Assembly: GCF_902506495.1 (NCBI RefSeq)
Contig: NZ_LR733264.1
Span: 1,073,915 to 1,137,914 of the forward strand
Reading direction: 5' to 3'
Length of the DNA: 64,000 nucleotides
Source of the DNA: Pseudomonas sp. 8O
GTDB lineage: Bacteria > Pseudomonadota > Gammaproteobacteria > Pseudomonadales > Pseudomonadaceae
How positions within the stretch are numbered: the first letter of the stretch is position 1; every line of letters starts with the position of its first letter. Below are positions 44,006 through 53,279 of the stretch, in pieces. The notes under the pieces were generated by a model. That model did not search any database. It was not told the DNA's origin and was given only the letters and a program-made list of their open reading frames with translations. A program made the translations under genes and the position numbers.

Positions 44006-44896
44006 AGGTCTAGGTGAGTCTGGAGAAAAAAGAAAGGCATGCATAAAAATTTTTATCTTATTGATATTGTTGTTTTATTTTTATTCTAGTGGCGAATTTG
44101 CGCGATTTTGTAGTGAATCTGCCATCATCTTGACGAATAAAAAACTCTATGAGTGGCTGTTGGGGGGCTGGCGCAACCGATTGCAACATCTGCGATGAAA
44201 AAGCGTTGCTTTACATCACGTCACCGCTTGTGCGCAGCCGCTAGAATCCGAGTTTTTACTTCTTCTCTGGCTGCAGCATTCAAGACCGTGAGCGCTTCGA
44301 GGCCATTGGCTGCCCACAGCAGGCGTTGAAGCACTGGCGAGGTGGTTTTAAATGGCAGACGACATGATCAGCGGAGCTGGCGGACTAGAGGGAGGGGGCG
44401 TAAGTAGAATAAATATCGGTGTTTTTTGATTGTGTGCTGCCTTCTAGTAGTCACCGATTTGGTTTTTATATGCGTCGCACTCAATTTTTATAGGGTTCTG
44501 AGTTGTGCAGTTCAATAAGCGTCAACCGCTATTCGGCCCGTATAAGTGCCACCCTGATTATCGATGTTTGATAATGATGGCAGGTATCGATAGGGCTTTT
44601 GCTACGTGTTTTATGACTGGCTGGTGCGCGGCGAGGCTGTGCCGATGAGTGGTCGCTTGTTGAGCATTGCCTTGTTCATGGCTTGCTGACTAATGGTGCA
44701 GACGATTCGCATTCGATCTGCCCATGTCGATCAATAGCCCGGTGAGGGCGACAGAGCCGCATATCAGGATCAAAGCTTCACATTGGTGCTCGGTTCTGCA
44801 GTGGCGATTCTTTTGCAGTCCGTTCGTTGTCTTGGCCTTTGCCGCGCTTTCGTACATGTGTCGTCAATACCGATCCATCTTTAGGATTCTTCTGAT

Positions 44897-44938
44897 GTGA
44901 TCCAGATCAAGATTTCCGCATTCTGCAGGCCTGATAAC
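44897..44938 (+). promoter_or_regulatory. ANR/FNR-type promoter of the small gene at 45089
   Basis: GTGATCCAGATCAA (44897-44910) matches the ANR/FNR box TTGAT-N4-ATCAA at 9 of 10 positions. GATAAC (44933-44938) fits as a -10. The box centre is then 41.5 bp before the implied start near 44945, the classical activating position. Confidence 0.55.
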
Positions 44939-45088
44939 AATCTGGCCGCATCGGCAGGTCGACGCCACCTTCTATCGACAGGTAGAGCAGTTAGGTGACG
45001 CCTGTCCCGCCCTCGCGCAGCGGCTGAACGTACTGGATTGGCAGCGTGTCAGTTCATTTCGCCCACTCCCTGCACAAAGGCTATGGCC

Positions 45089-45397
45089 ATGAAAGATATG
45101 TACCGCGACATCCTGGATTCAACGAACAATGAGTTGTTGGCTCAGCTGCTCGGCGCGACTACGCGTAGCGTCAGGAGCATGGCTTCGGCCGTAACGTTCA
45201 TGGCATTCGAGCAACTGCGCAGTCAGGATGCTGATCTGCAGCGTTCAGCACGGCAGATGATCAAGCGCATGCACGCTATCAACCTCGATCTCGACAAGCA
45301 GCTGGAAATGACCAGCAACCTGCTTGGCCGCAGCAGTCACAACGCCCTGGTCGAGCCGGTAGAACTCTCTTCGAAGGTGTCGTCAGCAGCCAAGTGA
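45089..45397 (+). CDS. Small helical protein of unknown function
   Basis: A 102-residue protein from ATG 45089, chosen because AAAGG lies 8 bp upstream; earlier in-frame starts (45083, 45038) fit less well. Not recognised. It is predicted largely alpha-helical, without signal peptide or membrane segment: 'DILDSTNNELLAQLLGATTR', 'FMAFEQLRSQDADLQRSARQ', 'MHAINLDLDKQLEMTSNLLG'. The upstream ANR-type promoter suggests induction at low oxygen. It is isolated, with long gaps on both sides. Confidence 0.6.
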   Translation: MKDMYRDILDSTNNELLAQLLGATTRSVRSMASAVTFMAFEQLRSQDADLQRSARQMIKRMHAINLDLDKQLEMTSNLLGRSSHNALVEPVELSSKVSSAAK

Positions 45398-45639
45398 TGG
45401 CTCTGCAAGTGCCCATATCAGGTGCTGGAGCGTTCCCTGCAAGGGGGCCGCGAGCAGCCAGCCCGGATCTTCCTCGCTACGCAGATTTTTCTTCTTACGA
45501 AGTGGGTGCAGGGCGGCAGGGGCGAGGTTGATCCGCGCAAACGATGGATGTGGTGATCACCTGGCTGGTACGCCGCTCTGTAGTGGTCACCTGAATATCA
45601 TCAGACGTACCTGTCGGTAGTGGGCTCTGCTCAGAGCGT

Positions 45640-46590
45640 TCAGCCATGGCTATTGGCCGTTTCGTACAGCTCATCTCTCATCAGTTGCGGCGGTTTGCCA
45701 TAGGCACGCAGAAACGCCTGGCGCATGCGTTCGCGGTCGCCGAAACCGGTTTCGCGGGCGATCACTTCTACGGGATGACGGCTCGTCTCCATCATTACGC
45801 GCGCGGCCTCCAATCGCAGGCTTTCGATTGCTTTCGCCGGCGTTTTCCCGGTTTCCTCGCGGAACACCCGGCTGAACTGGCGCGGGCTAAGTCGCGCGAC
45901 ATCTGCCAGTGCCTCGACCGAGAGATCGCTGCGCAGGTTTTCGCGCGCATAGGCCATCGCCAGTTGCACGCGGTCGGATTTCGGGTCTATCTCCAGCAGC
46001 GCCGAGAGCTGTGATTGCTCGGCACCTCTGCGCTGGGCGATTACCAGTTTGCGGGCCACGCGGCGGGCCAAGTCAGGCCCCAGGTCGTTCTCTACCATGG
46101 CCAGCGCAAGATCCACTCCGGCACTCATGCCTGCACCTGTCCAGATATGCCCATCGACCACGAACAGCCGGTCATCATCGATTCTGACGTTGGGGTGACG
46201 TTTCTTGAACTCGGGCACGTGCAACCAATGAGTCGTGACCCGTTTGCCCTCCAATAGGCCGGCTTCGGCGAGCACGAAGACACCTGTGCACAGTGATGCA
46301 ATACGCCGCGATTGCGAGCTGGCGCTGGATAGACAGGTCAGCAGTTCGGGACTGGGTTCACCCAACTCCAGGTAGCCGCTGACGATGACGGTGTCATAGC
46401 CAGCCAGGCCGAGCGCCTCGGTATTGACCGAGAAACCCTGAGACGACATCACGGCTCCACCGGTCTCGGATACCAGGGTGAATCCATAGACCGGCGCGCC
46501 ATGCAGGAGGTTGGCGCACTCGAAGACGGAACCGACCGACAGGCTCAGCGCCTGGAATTGCGGGTAAACCACCAACGCCACGGTATGCAT
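45640..46590 (-). CDS. GlxA-family transcriptional regulator (DJ-1/PfpI domain plus AraC HTH)
   Basis: A 316-residue regulator. The N-terminal DJ-1/PfpI-like domain covers about residues 1-190, with the nucleophile-elbow-like 'IASLCTGVFVLAEAGLLEG' and 'GAGMSAGVDLALAMVE'. The C-terminal AraC/XylS double helix-turn-helix has 'LARLSPRQFSRVFREETGK' type motifs and 'VIARETGFGDRERMRQAFLR'. Such regulators sense small amines or metabolites through the inactive DJ-1 domain. It is transcribed away from the TetR gene; its target is not evident. Confidence 0.9.
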   Translation of the reverse strand: MHTVALVVYPQFQALSLSVGSVFECANLLHGAPVYGFTLVSETGGAVMSSQGFSVNTEALGLAGYDTVIVSGYLELGEPSPELLTCLSSASSQSRRIASLCTGVFVLAEAGLLEGKRVTTHWLHVPEFKKRHPNVRIDDDRLFVVDGHIWTGAGMSAGVDLALAMVENDLGPDLARRVARKLVIAQRRGAEQSQLSALLEIDPKSDRVQLAMAYARENLRSDLSVEALADVARLSPRQFSRVFREETGKTPAKAIESLRLEAARVMMETSRHPVEVIARETGFGDRERMRQAFLRAYGKPPQLMRDELYETANSHG

Positions 46591-46690
46591 CGATCATTTC
46601 CTTTCTGCGGGCATGCGTCGATTGTCGGAGGGCTAGGTGGTTTGCGCAATCGGCTCGCGGTGCATGTCCGAAATCCTTGCGGATATGACA

Positions 46691-46718
46691 TTGCTGCTGT
46701 CGGTGGCGATTCCTAACA
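46691..46718 (+). promoter_or_regulatory. Promoter of the tetR (nemR-like) gene
   Basis: TTGCTG (46691-46696) and TAACAT (46713-46718) with a 16-bp spacer. The implied start, near 46725, lies just before the TAGAC palindrome. Confidence 0.5.
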
Positions 46719-46732
46719 TGGCCCCAACGAAC

Positions 46733-46747
46733 TAGACGACTGGTCTA
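46733..46747. promoter_or_regulatory. NemR-type operator
   Basis: TAGACGACTGGTCTA: TAGAC/GTCTA arms around a 5-bp centre, close to the known E. coli NemR box (TAGACC...GGTCTA). It lies 15 bp before the tetR ATG, just past the promoter, as for autorepression. Confidence 0.7.
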
Positions 46748-46762
46748 CTGAGGCAGGCAGCC

Positions 46763-47356
46763 ATGACAACCACTGACAGCAACCAGACCCGGCAGCGCAT
46801 TTTCGACGCCGCTCAATCGATCATCGCCCGTAAAGGTTTCTCTGCGGTTGGGCTCAATGAGGTGCTGAATGCTGCGGGTGTGCCGAAGGGTTCCTTCTAT
46901 CACTACTTCGCTTCGAAGGACGCGTTCGGCACGGCGCTGCTGGAGCATTACTTCGAGACCTATTTGGCTGACATGGATCGCATTTTTCAGGACCGGGCAA
47001 CCAGCGCCCATAACGCGCTGATGCGTTACTGGCAACTGTGGATCTCCAACCAGACCAGTCAGGTCGAGTGCGGTAAATGCCTGGCCGTCAAGTTAGGCGC
47101 CGAAGTCGCCGATCTTTCCGAACCGATGCGCTTGGCACTTCAGCGCGGTACTGCGCAGATCGTCGAGCGGCTGGAGGCAGCGATCAGCAGAGGCGTGGAG
47201 GAGGGCACGGTAACCATCGTTGCTACGCCCGCTCAGCTGGCACTGAGGCTCTATGCGATGTGGTTGGGGGCCAGTGTGATGACCAAGATCACCCGTACCC
47301 AACACGCGTTCGAAGAGGCACTACAGCAGACGCAACATCTTCTCGATAACCAGTGA
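46763..47356 (+). CDS. TetR-family repressor, NemR-like
   Basis: A 197-residue repressor. The N-terminal helix-turn-helix is 'GFSAVGLNEVLNAAGVPKGS' and 'FYHYFASKDAFGTALLEHYF'. The ligand domain has two close cysteines ('SQVECGKCLAVKLGAEVADL'), which in the NemR/AcuR group react with electrophiles. Downstream are a DJ-1 protein and an Old Yellow Enzyme, a detoxification set like nemR-nemA in E. coli. A NemR-type operator lies right upstream. The inducer is inferred (quinones, aldehydes, chlorine oxidants). Confidence 0.85.
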   Translation: MTTTDSNQTRQRIFDAAQSIIARKGFSAVGLNEVLNAAGVPKGSFYHYFASKDAFGTALLEHYFETYLADMDRIFQDRATSAHNALMRYWQLWISNQTSQVECGKCLAVKLGAEVADLSEPMRLALQRGTAQIVERLEAAISRGVEEGTVTIVATPAQLALRLYAMWLGASVMTKITRTQHAFEEALQQTQHLLDNQ

Positions 47357-47415
47357 ACCCATGACCGGCAAGGGTCGGTCGAAACCAATGCAATACCCAC
47401 TATGAGGCAATGATC

Positions 47416-48093
47416 ATGAAAGTTCTGATGGTTCTGACATCCCATGACAAGCTGGGTAACACCGGCAAGAAAACCGGCTTCTGGCTGGAAGAGTTCGCCG
47501 CCCCTTACTACGTCTTCAAGGACGCCGGTGCCGATATCGTGCTGGCCTCGCCAGCCGGTGGCCAGCCGCCTCTGGATCCCAAGAGTGATCTGCCGGACTT
47601 CCAGACCGAGGCGACCCACCGTTTTGCTGCCGATCCGGCCGCGCAGCAAGCCCTGGCCAGCACGGTGAAGCTCAGTGAGGTGAAGGCTGAGGATTTCGAC
47701 ACGGTGTTCTACCCAGGCGGCCATGGCCCTCTGTGGGATCTGGCGGAGTCGGATATATCCATCGCCCTGATCGAAAGCTTCGAGCGCGCCGGTAAGCCAA
47801 TCGGTTTCGTCTGCCATGCTCCGGGCGTGCTGCGCCACGTCAAGGCTGCGAATGGCGAGCCGCTGGTCAAGGGTCGCCGGGTGACGGGTTTCACCAACAG
47901 CGAAGAGGCCGCTGTAGAACTGACTGACGTGGTGCCTTTCCTCATCGAGGACGAGTTCCAGGCACTTGGCGCACGTTATGAGAAAGCCGGCGACTGGCAG
48001 TCGTTCACCGTCGTCGACGGGCGCCTGGTCACTGGTCAGAACCCCGCCAGTTCCGAGTCCGCAGCCAACGCTTTGCTCAAACTGCTGGCTTGA
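47416..48093 (+). CDS. DJ-1/PfpI-family protein (type 1 glutamine amidotransferase-like)
   Basis: A 225-residue protein; GAGG 8 bp before ATG 47416 supports this start over 47410. It opens 'MKVLMVLTSHDKLGNTGKKT', has 'DTVFYPGGHGPLWDLAES', and the nucleophile Cys in 'IGFVCHAPGVLRHVK'. This is the Hsp31/YhbO-YajL type pattern, often linked to glyoxalase III or protein deglycase activity. It lies 53 bp after the TetR gene and before an Old Yellow Enzyme, consistent with aldehyde detoxification. Confidence 0.88.
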   Translation: MKVLMVLTSHDKLGNTGKKTGFWLEEFAAPYYVFKDAGADIVLASPAGGQPPLDPKSDLPDFQTEATHRFAADPAAQQALASTVKLSEVKAEDFDTVFYPGGHGPLWDLAESDISIALIESFERAGKPIGFVCHAPGVLRHVKAANGEPLVKGRRVTGFTNSEEAAVELTDVVPFLIEDEFQALGARYEKAGDWQSFTVVDGRLVTGQNPASSESAANALLKLLA

Positions 48094-48135
48094 TTCGCGC
48101 AATCTGCAAGGTTCAGACGAACCCGTGCAAGCAAT

Positions 48136-48160
48136 GAGCGGGCGCACTGTGCGCCCGCTC
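48136..48160 (+). terminator. Strong GC hairpin after the DJ-1 gene
   Basis: A perfect 11-bp stem GAGCGGGCGCA / TGCGCCCGCTC with a 3-nt loop, 43 bp past the stop. No T tract follows, so it may stabilise the upstream mRNA rather than end transcription. Confidence 0.45.
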
Positions 48161-48325
48161 TGAGCGCCTGCGATTGCATCGGATCGAGACGTAACGCCTG
48201 AGCGGCCTCTCTACTCCGAGAAGTCGCTCCCCAAAAAATCATCAAGCCTTTGGGCGCCAGGTGCGTCCATTCGCGCCCGTGCGCCTGTCGATAAGTGCAG
48301 TCGCCTGAACAACAGGATAGAAATC

Positions 48326-49450
48326 ATGAAACATGCTGCTCTGTTTGCCCCCATCGACATGGGACGCATCACGCTCAAGAATCGCATCGTGCTGCCGCCG
48401 TTGACTCGTCAGCGCAGCGCCCAGCCAGGCGATATCGCGACTGATCTGATGGCCACTTATTACCGCCAGCGTGCCAGTGCCGGCTTCATGGTCAGTGAGG
48501 GCACCCAGATCGAACCGCGTGGCCAAGGCTATGCCTGGACGCCCGGTATCTACAGCCAGGCTCAGATCGATGGCTGGCGCAAGGTGACCGAAGCGGTGCA
48601 CGCCGAAGGTGGCGTGATCTTCGCCCAGCTCTGGCACGTCGGTCGCGTTTCCCATAACGCGCTTCAGCCTGACGGGCAGGCGCCCGTGGCGCCATCCGCC
48701 ATTCAGGCGCAGAAGGTCAAAGCGTTCATTCAGACCGGCCCTGGTGTCGGCGAGCTGGTTCAGCCGTCGCTTCCACGCGCACTGGAGTTGGCTGAGATCC
48801 GCGATCTGGTCGGGCAGTACGCCCAGGCTGCGCGCAATGCCATCGATGCCGGTTTCGATGGCGTGGAGATTCACGCAGCCAACGGTTATCTGGTCAATCA
48901 GTTCATCTCCGCACATTCCAACCAGCGCGATGATGCTTACGGTGGCTCCCTGGAGAACCGCCTGCGCTTTCTGCGCGAGATCGTGGAGGCCGTGGCCGCT
49001 GCCGTAGGCGCGGATCGCCTTGGTGTGCGCCTCACCCCGTTGTTCACCGGCACCGATCAGGACCGGGTGTACATCGGCCTGGTCGAAGAGGACCCGCACA
49101 CCACCTATATCGAGGCGATCAAGGTGCTGGAGGCAGCAGGTGTGGCCTATGTGTCGATCGCCGAGGCGGACTGGGACAACGCGCCGGATCTGCCCGAGAG
49201 CTTCCGCCGCGACGTACGCGCGAACTTCAGCGGGAAGATTCTCTACGCCGGTCGTTATACCGCCGAGCGTGGTGAGCGGCTGATCGAGGCGGGGCTGGCC
49301 GACCTGATCGCATTCGGTCGTCCTTTCATCGCCAACCCCGATCTGCCTGCACGCATCGCCAATGGCTGGCCGCTCAACCCACTGGATCCTGCCACTGTTT
49401 ATGGTGGCACGGAGAAGGGCCTGACGGACTACCCGACCTACTCGGGCTGA
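48326..49450 (+). CDS. Old Yellow Enzyme (NemA/XenB-type ene-reductase)
   Basis: A 374-residue FMN- and NAD(P)H-dependent TIM-barrel oxidoreductase that reduces activated C=C bonds and nitro compounds such as maleimides. It begins 'LFAPIDMGRITLKNRIVLPP', has the substrate pair-like 'GVEIHAANGYLVNQFISAHS', 'DDAYGGSLENRLRFLREIVE', and ends with the FMN phosphate-binding 'DLIAFGRPFIANPDLPARI'. Full length. It is the third gene of the nemR-like cluster; a 232-bp gap with a hairpin precedes it, so it may also have its own promoter. Confidence 0.92.
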   Translation: MKHAALFAPIDMGRITLKNRIVLPPLTRQRSAQPGDIATDLMATYYRQRASAGFMVSEGTQIEPRGQGYAWTPGIYSQAQIDGWRKVTEAVHAEGGVIFAQLWHVGRVSHNALQPDGQAPVAPSAIQAQKVKAFIQTGPGVGELVQPSLPRALELAEIRDLVGQYAQAARNAIDAGFDGVEIHAANGYLVNQFISAHSNQRDDAYGGSLENRLRFLREIVEAVAAAVGADRLGVRLTPLFTGTDQDRVYIGLVEEDPHTTYIEAIKVLEAAGVAYVSIAEADWDNAPDLPESFRRDVRANFSGKILYAGRYTAERGERLIEAGLADLIAFGRPFIANPDLPARIANGWPLNPLDPATVYGGTEKGLTDYPTYSG

Positions 49451-49533
49451 CGTTTACATCTGGCTGCGTGGCCTCGACGCGAATGGACGGGGACACGCCT
49501 GCGTAACTGCTCACTGCGTAGGAAGTCTTCGTC

Positions 49534-50804
49534 ATGTCTGTCAAATCCGTACCGATCAAACGCGATGTTACGCCTGGTCTGGCGTATCCGGCCTTGGCTG
49601 GCAGCGACGTTCGTGCTCCGTCAGTCGCAGCCGTGGTCGTGTGTATCCTGCTCGTCGCGCTCACGCTGCGCCCGGGCATCGTTTCCATGGGGCCCTTGCT
49701 GACCGCCATCATCGATGAGCTGGGATTGACTCATACCCAGGCCTCGCTGCTGACCGCGATTCCGACCTTGCTGATGGGATTGCTGGCATTGCCCGCACCC
49801 TGGCTGGCGCATCGATTTGGACGTGACCGGATCATCCTGCTGGCGCTGATTGTGCTGGGCGCCGCGATCATCTTGCGTGCACTGGCGGGCTCCATTGGGC
49901 AGTTGTTTGCCAGTACTGCGGCAGTCGGGGCAGGTATCGCGGTCGCCGGAACGCTGTTTTCCAGTTACGTGAAGGCGCGCTCGCCGACTCGTATCGCGTT
50001 GTTCATGGGTATTTATGCAACGGCAATCGGCCTGGGCAGCACGGTCGCTGCGGTGGCGACCGGCCCGATCGATCAATTGATTGGTGATTGGCGTTGGGCA
50101 GGCGGTTTCTGGGTACTGCCGGCACTCCTGGCGATCATCGCCTGGGGAGTGATCGAACGTCGCAGTCTTGCCGAACCCGTCGCCGTCTCATCGAAGCCGG
50201 TGCCCAGGATGCCGCTGCGCAATCCTACGGCCTGGCTGATCGCACTGTTCTTCGCCTGCAACAACCTGGTGTTCTACGCCCTGATTGCCTGATTGCCTGG
50301 TTGGCACCGATGTATATCGAGCGTGGCGAGAGCGCCAGTTCGGCTGGCCTGATCCTGGCCAGCTATACCCTGGGGTTCATGCTCGCCAACCCGGTGTTTG
50401 GCTTGCTCAGCCGCAGCGATGATCGACGCCTGCTGCTTGCAGCGAGTTCCAGCATCGCCTTGCTGGGCAGCCTGGCGATGGCCGTTGCGCCTGATGCCAT
50501 GCCGTTGGTGACAGCCGCGATTGCAGCCTTTGGTACCGGAGGTGCCTTCACCTTGGGCATGACCTTACCGCTGGACAATGCTTCGACGCCTGAGGAGGCT
50601 GGCGCCTGGACGGCCTTTGTGATGTTGCAGAGTTATCTGATCGGCGCTGCCGGTCCGCTCCTCATGGGATACCTGCGCGACAGTGCGGGCCACTTCCAGT
50701 CAGCCTTGTGGCTGTTGGTGGCTGTAGGGATGCTGATGTTGATAGTGACCCCGTTCTTGCAGCCGTACCGCAATCGCAGGCTGGAGGGATGTTGCTGCGG
50801 CTGA
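49534..50804 (+). pseudogene. MFS transporter (CynX/NimT type) broken by an 8-bp duplication
   Basis: Two frames together give one 12-helix major facilitator protein. The first ends at 50292 after 'CNNLVFYALIA'; the second continues 'WLAPMYIERGESASSAGLIL' to 50804. At the break CTGATTGC is repeated twice in tandem (50281-50288, 50289-50296). Removing one copy gives a single open frame of 420 codons ('FYALIAWLAPMY'). N-terminal family features include 'LTLRPGIVSMGPLLTAIIDE'. It is either a fresh null allele or a phase-variable one; a sequencing error cannot be excluded. Confidence 0.88.
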
Positions 50805-50984
50805 GGTTTCTGCTTGCAGTGATCTCTGGTCATTGCGTGTAGCACAAGCCGTGGCGCTGTGACGAAAGGCGATAGTTTTTACTCGGCACTATTCGCTATC
50901 CAGCGTGGATCATCACCAGTGAGCATGCTTACACGCGTGGGTACGTCATTCCGGGCCGGCATCGCTCTCAGCGAAATCAGCGCT

Positions 50985-51905
50985 CTAACGGTGTAGAAGC
51001 TGCTCTCGTTTCTCCACCAGGAAATCGATCAATGCACGCATCTTGGCGGGCATTTGCTCCCGTGAGGATACGTACAGGCAGAAGGCCGCATGGTGATGGG
51101 TCCAATCGTGCAGGACGCGCACCAGGCGACCCTCTGCCAGCGGTCGCTGGATGGCAATGTCGACGATCTGCATCAGCCCAAGCCCCTGAAGGGCAGCCCG
51201 AGTCATGCAGCCATCGTCGTTGACGGTCAGGCTTCCGGTTACCGCCTGGGTGAAGTGGCGTCCGTTCTGGCCGGGCTCGGTGAAGTCCCAGTCATGCAGT
51301 GCACCGCTGCCCGCGAAGCGGTAGTTGATGCAGTTGTGCGCGGCGAGATCCGAGGGGGTCTTCGGGGTGCCATGCCGTTCGAGATAGGCCGGGGACGCCA
51401 CGACTGCCATGGACAGAGGTGGGCTGATCGGGACGGCGACCACATGCTCAGCCAGCGCCTGCCCCAGTCGTATGCCCGCGTCGCACCCGTCGGCGATGAT
51501 ATTCGACAGACCATCGGCCATGACCAGTTCGAGTGCGACCTTCGGAAAGCGTACGTGAAACTCTGTCAGATGCGGTTCGAGCAGGGCCTTGGCCGCCAGG
51601 CGTGATGTGTTGATCCGGATCAGACCGGAAGGGACCCCTGTCGCGTCGCCAAGATTACGAATAGCCGATTCGATCTCACCAAGACTGGGCCGCAAGGTGT
51701 CGAACAATTGCTGTCCCGCTTCGGTCAGGGACATGTGTCGTGTGGTGCGGTTGATCAACCTCACCCCCAGCTCTTGCTCCAACGCCTTGAGGTTTTGCGA
51801 TAGCGCCGCCCGTGAAACCCCCATGGCCTCTGCTGCACGCGAAAAGCTGCGGTGCCGGGCTATGTGGGCAAACCACGCAAGCGAGGGGAGTAGTGAGGGA
51901 GTCAT
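50985..51905 (-). CDS. LysR-family transcriptional regulator
   Basis: A 306-residue regulator with an N-terminal winged helix ('HRSFSRAAEAMGVSRAALSQ', 'LEQELGVRLINRTTRHMSLT') and a C-terminal periplasmic-binding-like effector domain. It resembles the CrgA/DmlR subgroup that controls small oxidoreductase operons. It is divergent from the Gfo/Idh/MocA and SDR genes, which are its likely targets; the shared 170-bp region has an imperfect A/T-rich repeat near 51907-51930. Effector unknown. Confidence 0.9.
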   Translation of the reverse strand: MTPSLLPSLAWFAHIARHRSFSRAAEAMGVSRAALSQNLKALEQELGVRLINRTTRHMSLTEAGQQLFDTLRPSLGEIESAIRNLGDATGVPSGLIRINTSRLAAKALLEPHLTEFHVRFPKVALELVMADGLSNIIADGCDAGIRLGQALAEHVVAVPISPPLSMAVVASPAYLERHGTPKTPSDLAAHNCINYRFAGSGALHDWDFTEPGQNGRHFTQAVTGSLTVNDDGCMTRAALQGLGLMQIVDIAIQRPLAEGRLVRVLHDWTHHHAAFCLYVSSREQMPAKMRALIDFLVEKREQLLHR

Positions 51906-52073
51906 GCTCTCATTGTAAATAAATAGTTAACACTGATGTGGGTTTTTGGCTCTTTTTCACGATCAATCGTCGGCGTAATGTCATTTCCATCGAGCAAGCA
52001 GCTGCGTCCATCAACGTGCGCCGACCTGTACCGCTCACGTCTCCATCCCTCTTCTCTCTGGAAGGAACATGCC

Positions 52074-53207
52074 ATGACAAACACGCCTCTGCGCATCGGC
52101 ATCATCGGCGCCGATACTCGGGCCAGTTGGGCCGGCGCATCCCACATTCCCGCCATTCTGGCGCAACCCGGACTGAAACTCGCGGCTGTCGCTACCCGTA
52201 AGGAAGAAAGTGCCAAGGCGGCCGCCAAAGCCTTCGGTGCAGAACGCTGGTACTCGAATCCGTACGATCTCTGCCGCGACGACAGCATCGATCTTGTCAC
52301 CGTTGCGGTGAAAGTGCCGGCGCACAGGGACCTGGTTCTGGCCGCTCTGAAAGCCGGCAAAGCCGTGTATTGCGAAGCTCCACTGGGCGCGACGTTGGCG
52401 GAGACCGAAGAAATGGCTGCTGCCACGGGATCGCTGCATACCGCGATCGGACTGCAAGGGCGGTTGAACCCTTCGGTAAGACGCGCCATCGAGATCATTG
52501 CCGCAGGCAAGCTTGGAACATTGCTCTCGGCGAACGTGAAAGCCACCACATTCGGGTACGGCCCGACCACGCTCAGCAACTACGACTATTTCAACAAGGC
52601 TGCATCCGGGGCGAGCTTTCTGACAATCACGGTCGCGCATGTGCTTGACGTCGTCGAGGCCGTGCTGGGCCCCATCGCTGAGGTCGATGCGCGGACAAAG
52701 CTCATTTGGCCGACCGTTTCGGTGGTCGATACCGGCGAAACATCTCACCGTGAAGTTGTCGATCACCTGGACCTGATCGCCGAAACGAGCCTGGGCGCTT
52801 CTGTGTCCGTGCAGGTCCTTGCAGGAGTTGAAAGCGACCCGCTGTTCGTGATGGAGGTCCGTGGATCGAAAGGCACGCTCACGCTGCGCGGCCATCACCT
52901 GGCAGGCGTCCAGGTCGGGGACCTGACTCTTTCGGCAAGTGTGCCGTTTGCATTGCCCGACCTCCCTGTCGCAACGGGGAACAGTCCAACGGCCGACGGG
53001 TTTTGGGCCGGCGCCGCAATCAATGTGGGCGAGGTTTACGCAAGTCTTGCACGCGACTTCAGGATGGGCACGTACCACACCCCGGGTTTTGCTCACGCAT
53101 TGCACAGCAGCCGGCTTATTGCAGCGGTCGAGCGTGCCGCCGTGACAGGGCAGAGGCAGCTGGTCCCGAATGCCCTGTGCTTGAAGCGTGCGGCTGGGAT
53201 TCGATAA
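52074..53207 (+). CDS. Gfo/Idh/MocA-family protein, Gal80-like, lacking the EKP lysine
   Basis: A 377-residue protein from ATG 52074 (GGAAGGA 8 bp upstream; the longer frame from 51936 runs into the control region). The Rossmann start is 'RIGIIGADTRASWAGASHIP'. The position of the family's catalytic 'EKP' reads 'YCEAPLGATLAETEEM', with Ala in place of Lys. That pattern is typical of Gal80-like or non-classical members, so ordinary sugar dehydrogenase activity is doubtful. It is followed after 72 bp by an SDR gene. Confidence 0.82.
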   Translation: MTNTPLRIGIIGADTRASWAGASHIPAILAQPGLKLAAVATRKEESAKAAAKAFGAERWYSNPYDLCRDDSIDLVTVAVKVPAHRDLVLAALKAGKAVYCEAPLGATLAETEEMAAATGSLHTAIGLQGRLNPSVRRAIEIIAAGKLGTLLSANVKATTFGYGPTTLSNYDYFNKAASGASFLTITVAHVLDVVEAVLGPIAEVDARTKLIWPTVSVVDTGETSHREVVDHLDLIAETSLGASVSVQVLAGVESDPLFVMEVRGSKGTLTLRGHHLAGVQVGDLTLSASVPFALPDLPVATGNSPTADGFWAGAAINVGEVYASLARDFRMGTYHTPGFAHALHSSRLIAAVERAAVTGQRQLVPNALCLKRAAGIR

Positions 53208-53279
53208 CGACCCTATCTTGCGCCCCTATCCGCCAGCAGACGATCAACCGACGAAACGACCACAAGCGAGGAGACCTTC

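Larger units (their letters stand above)
43877..45088. other. 1.2-kb AT-rich gene-poor stretch
   Basis: No reading frame with recognisable features. The part around 44030-44110 is very AT-rich for this genome (long A/T runs), the kind of DNA bound by MvaT/H-NS-type silencers. It holds the Rcs-box-like site at 43992 and the ANR-type promoter near 44897-44938. Confidence 0.5.

Noticed and set aside
44882..44895. TAGGATTCTTCTGA as an eighth Rcs-box-like site
   Set aside because: Matches only part of the motif (TCTGA instead of TCTTA) and overlaps the upstream edge of the ANR-type promoter; too weak to list.
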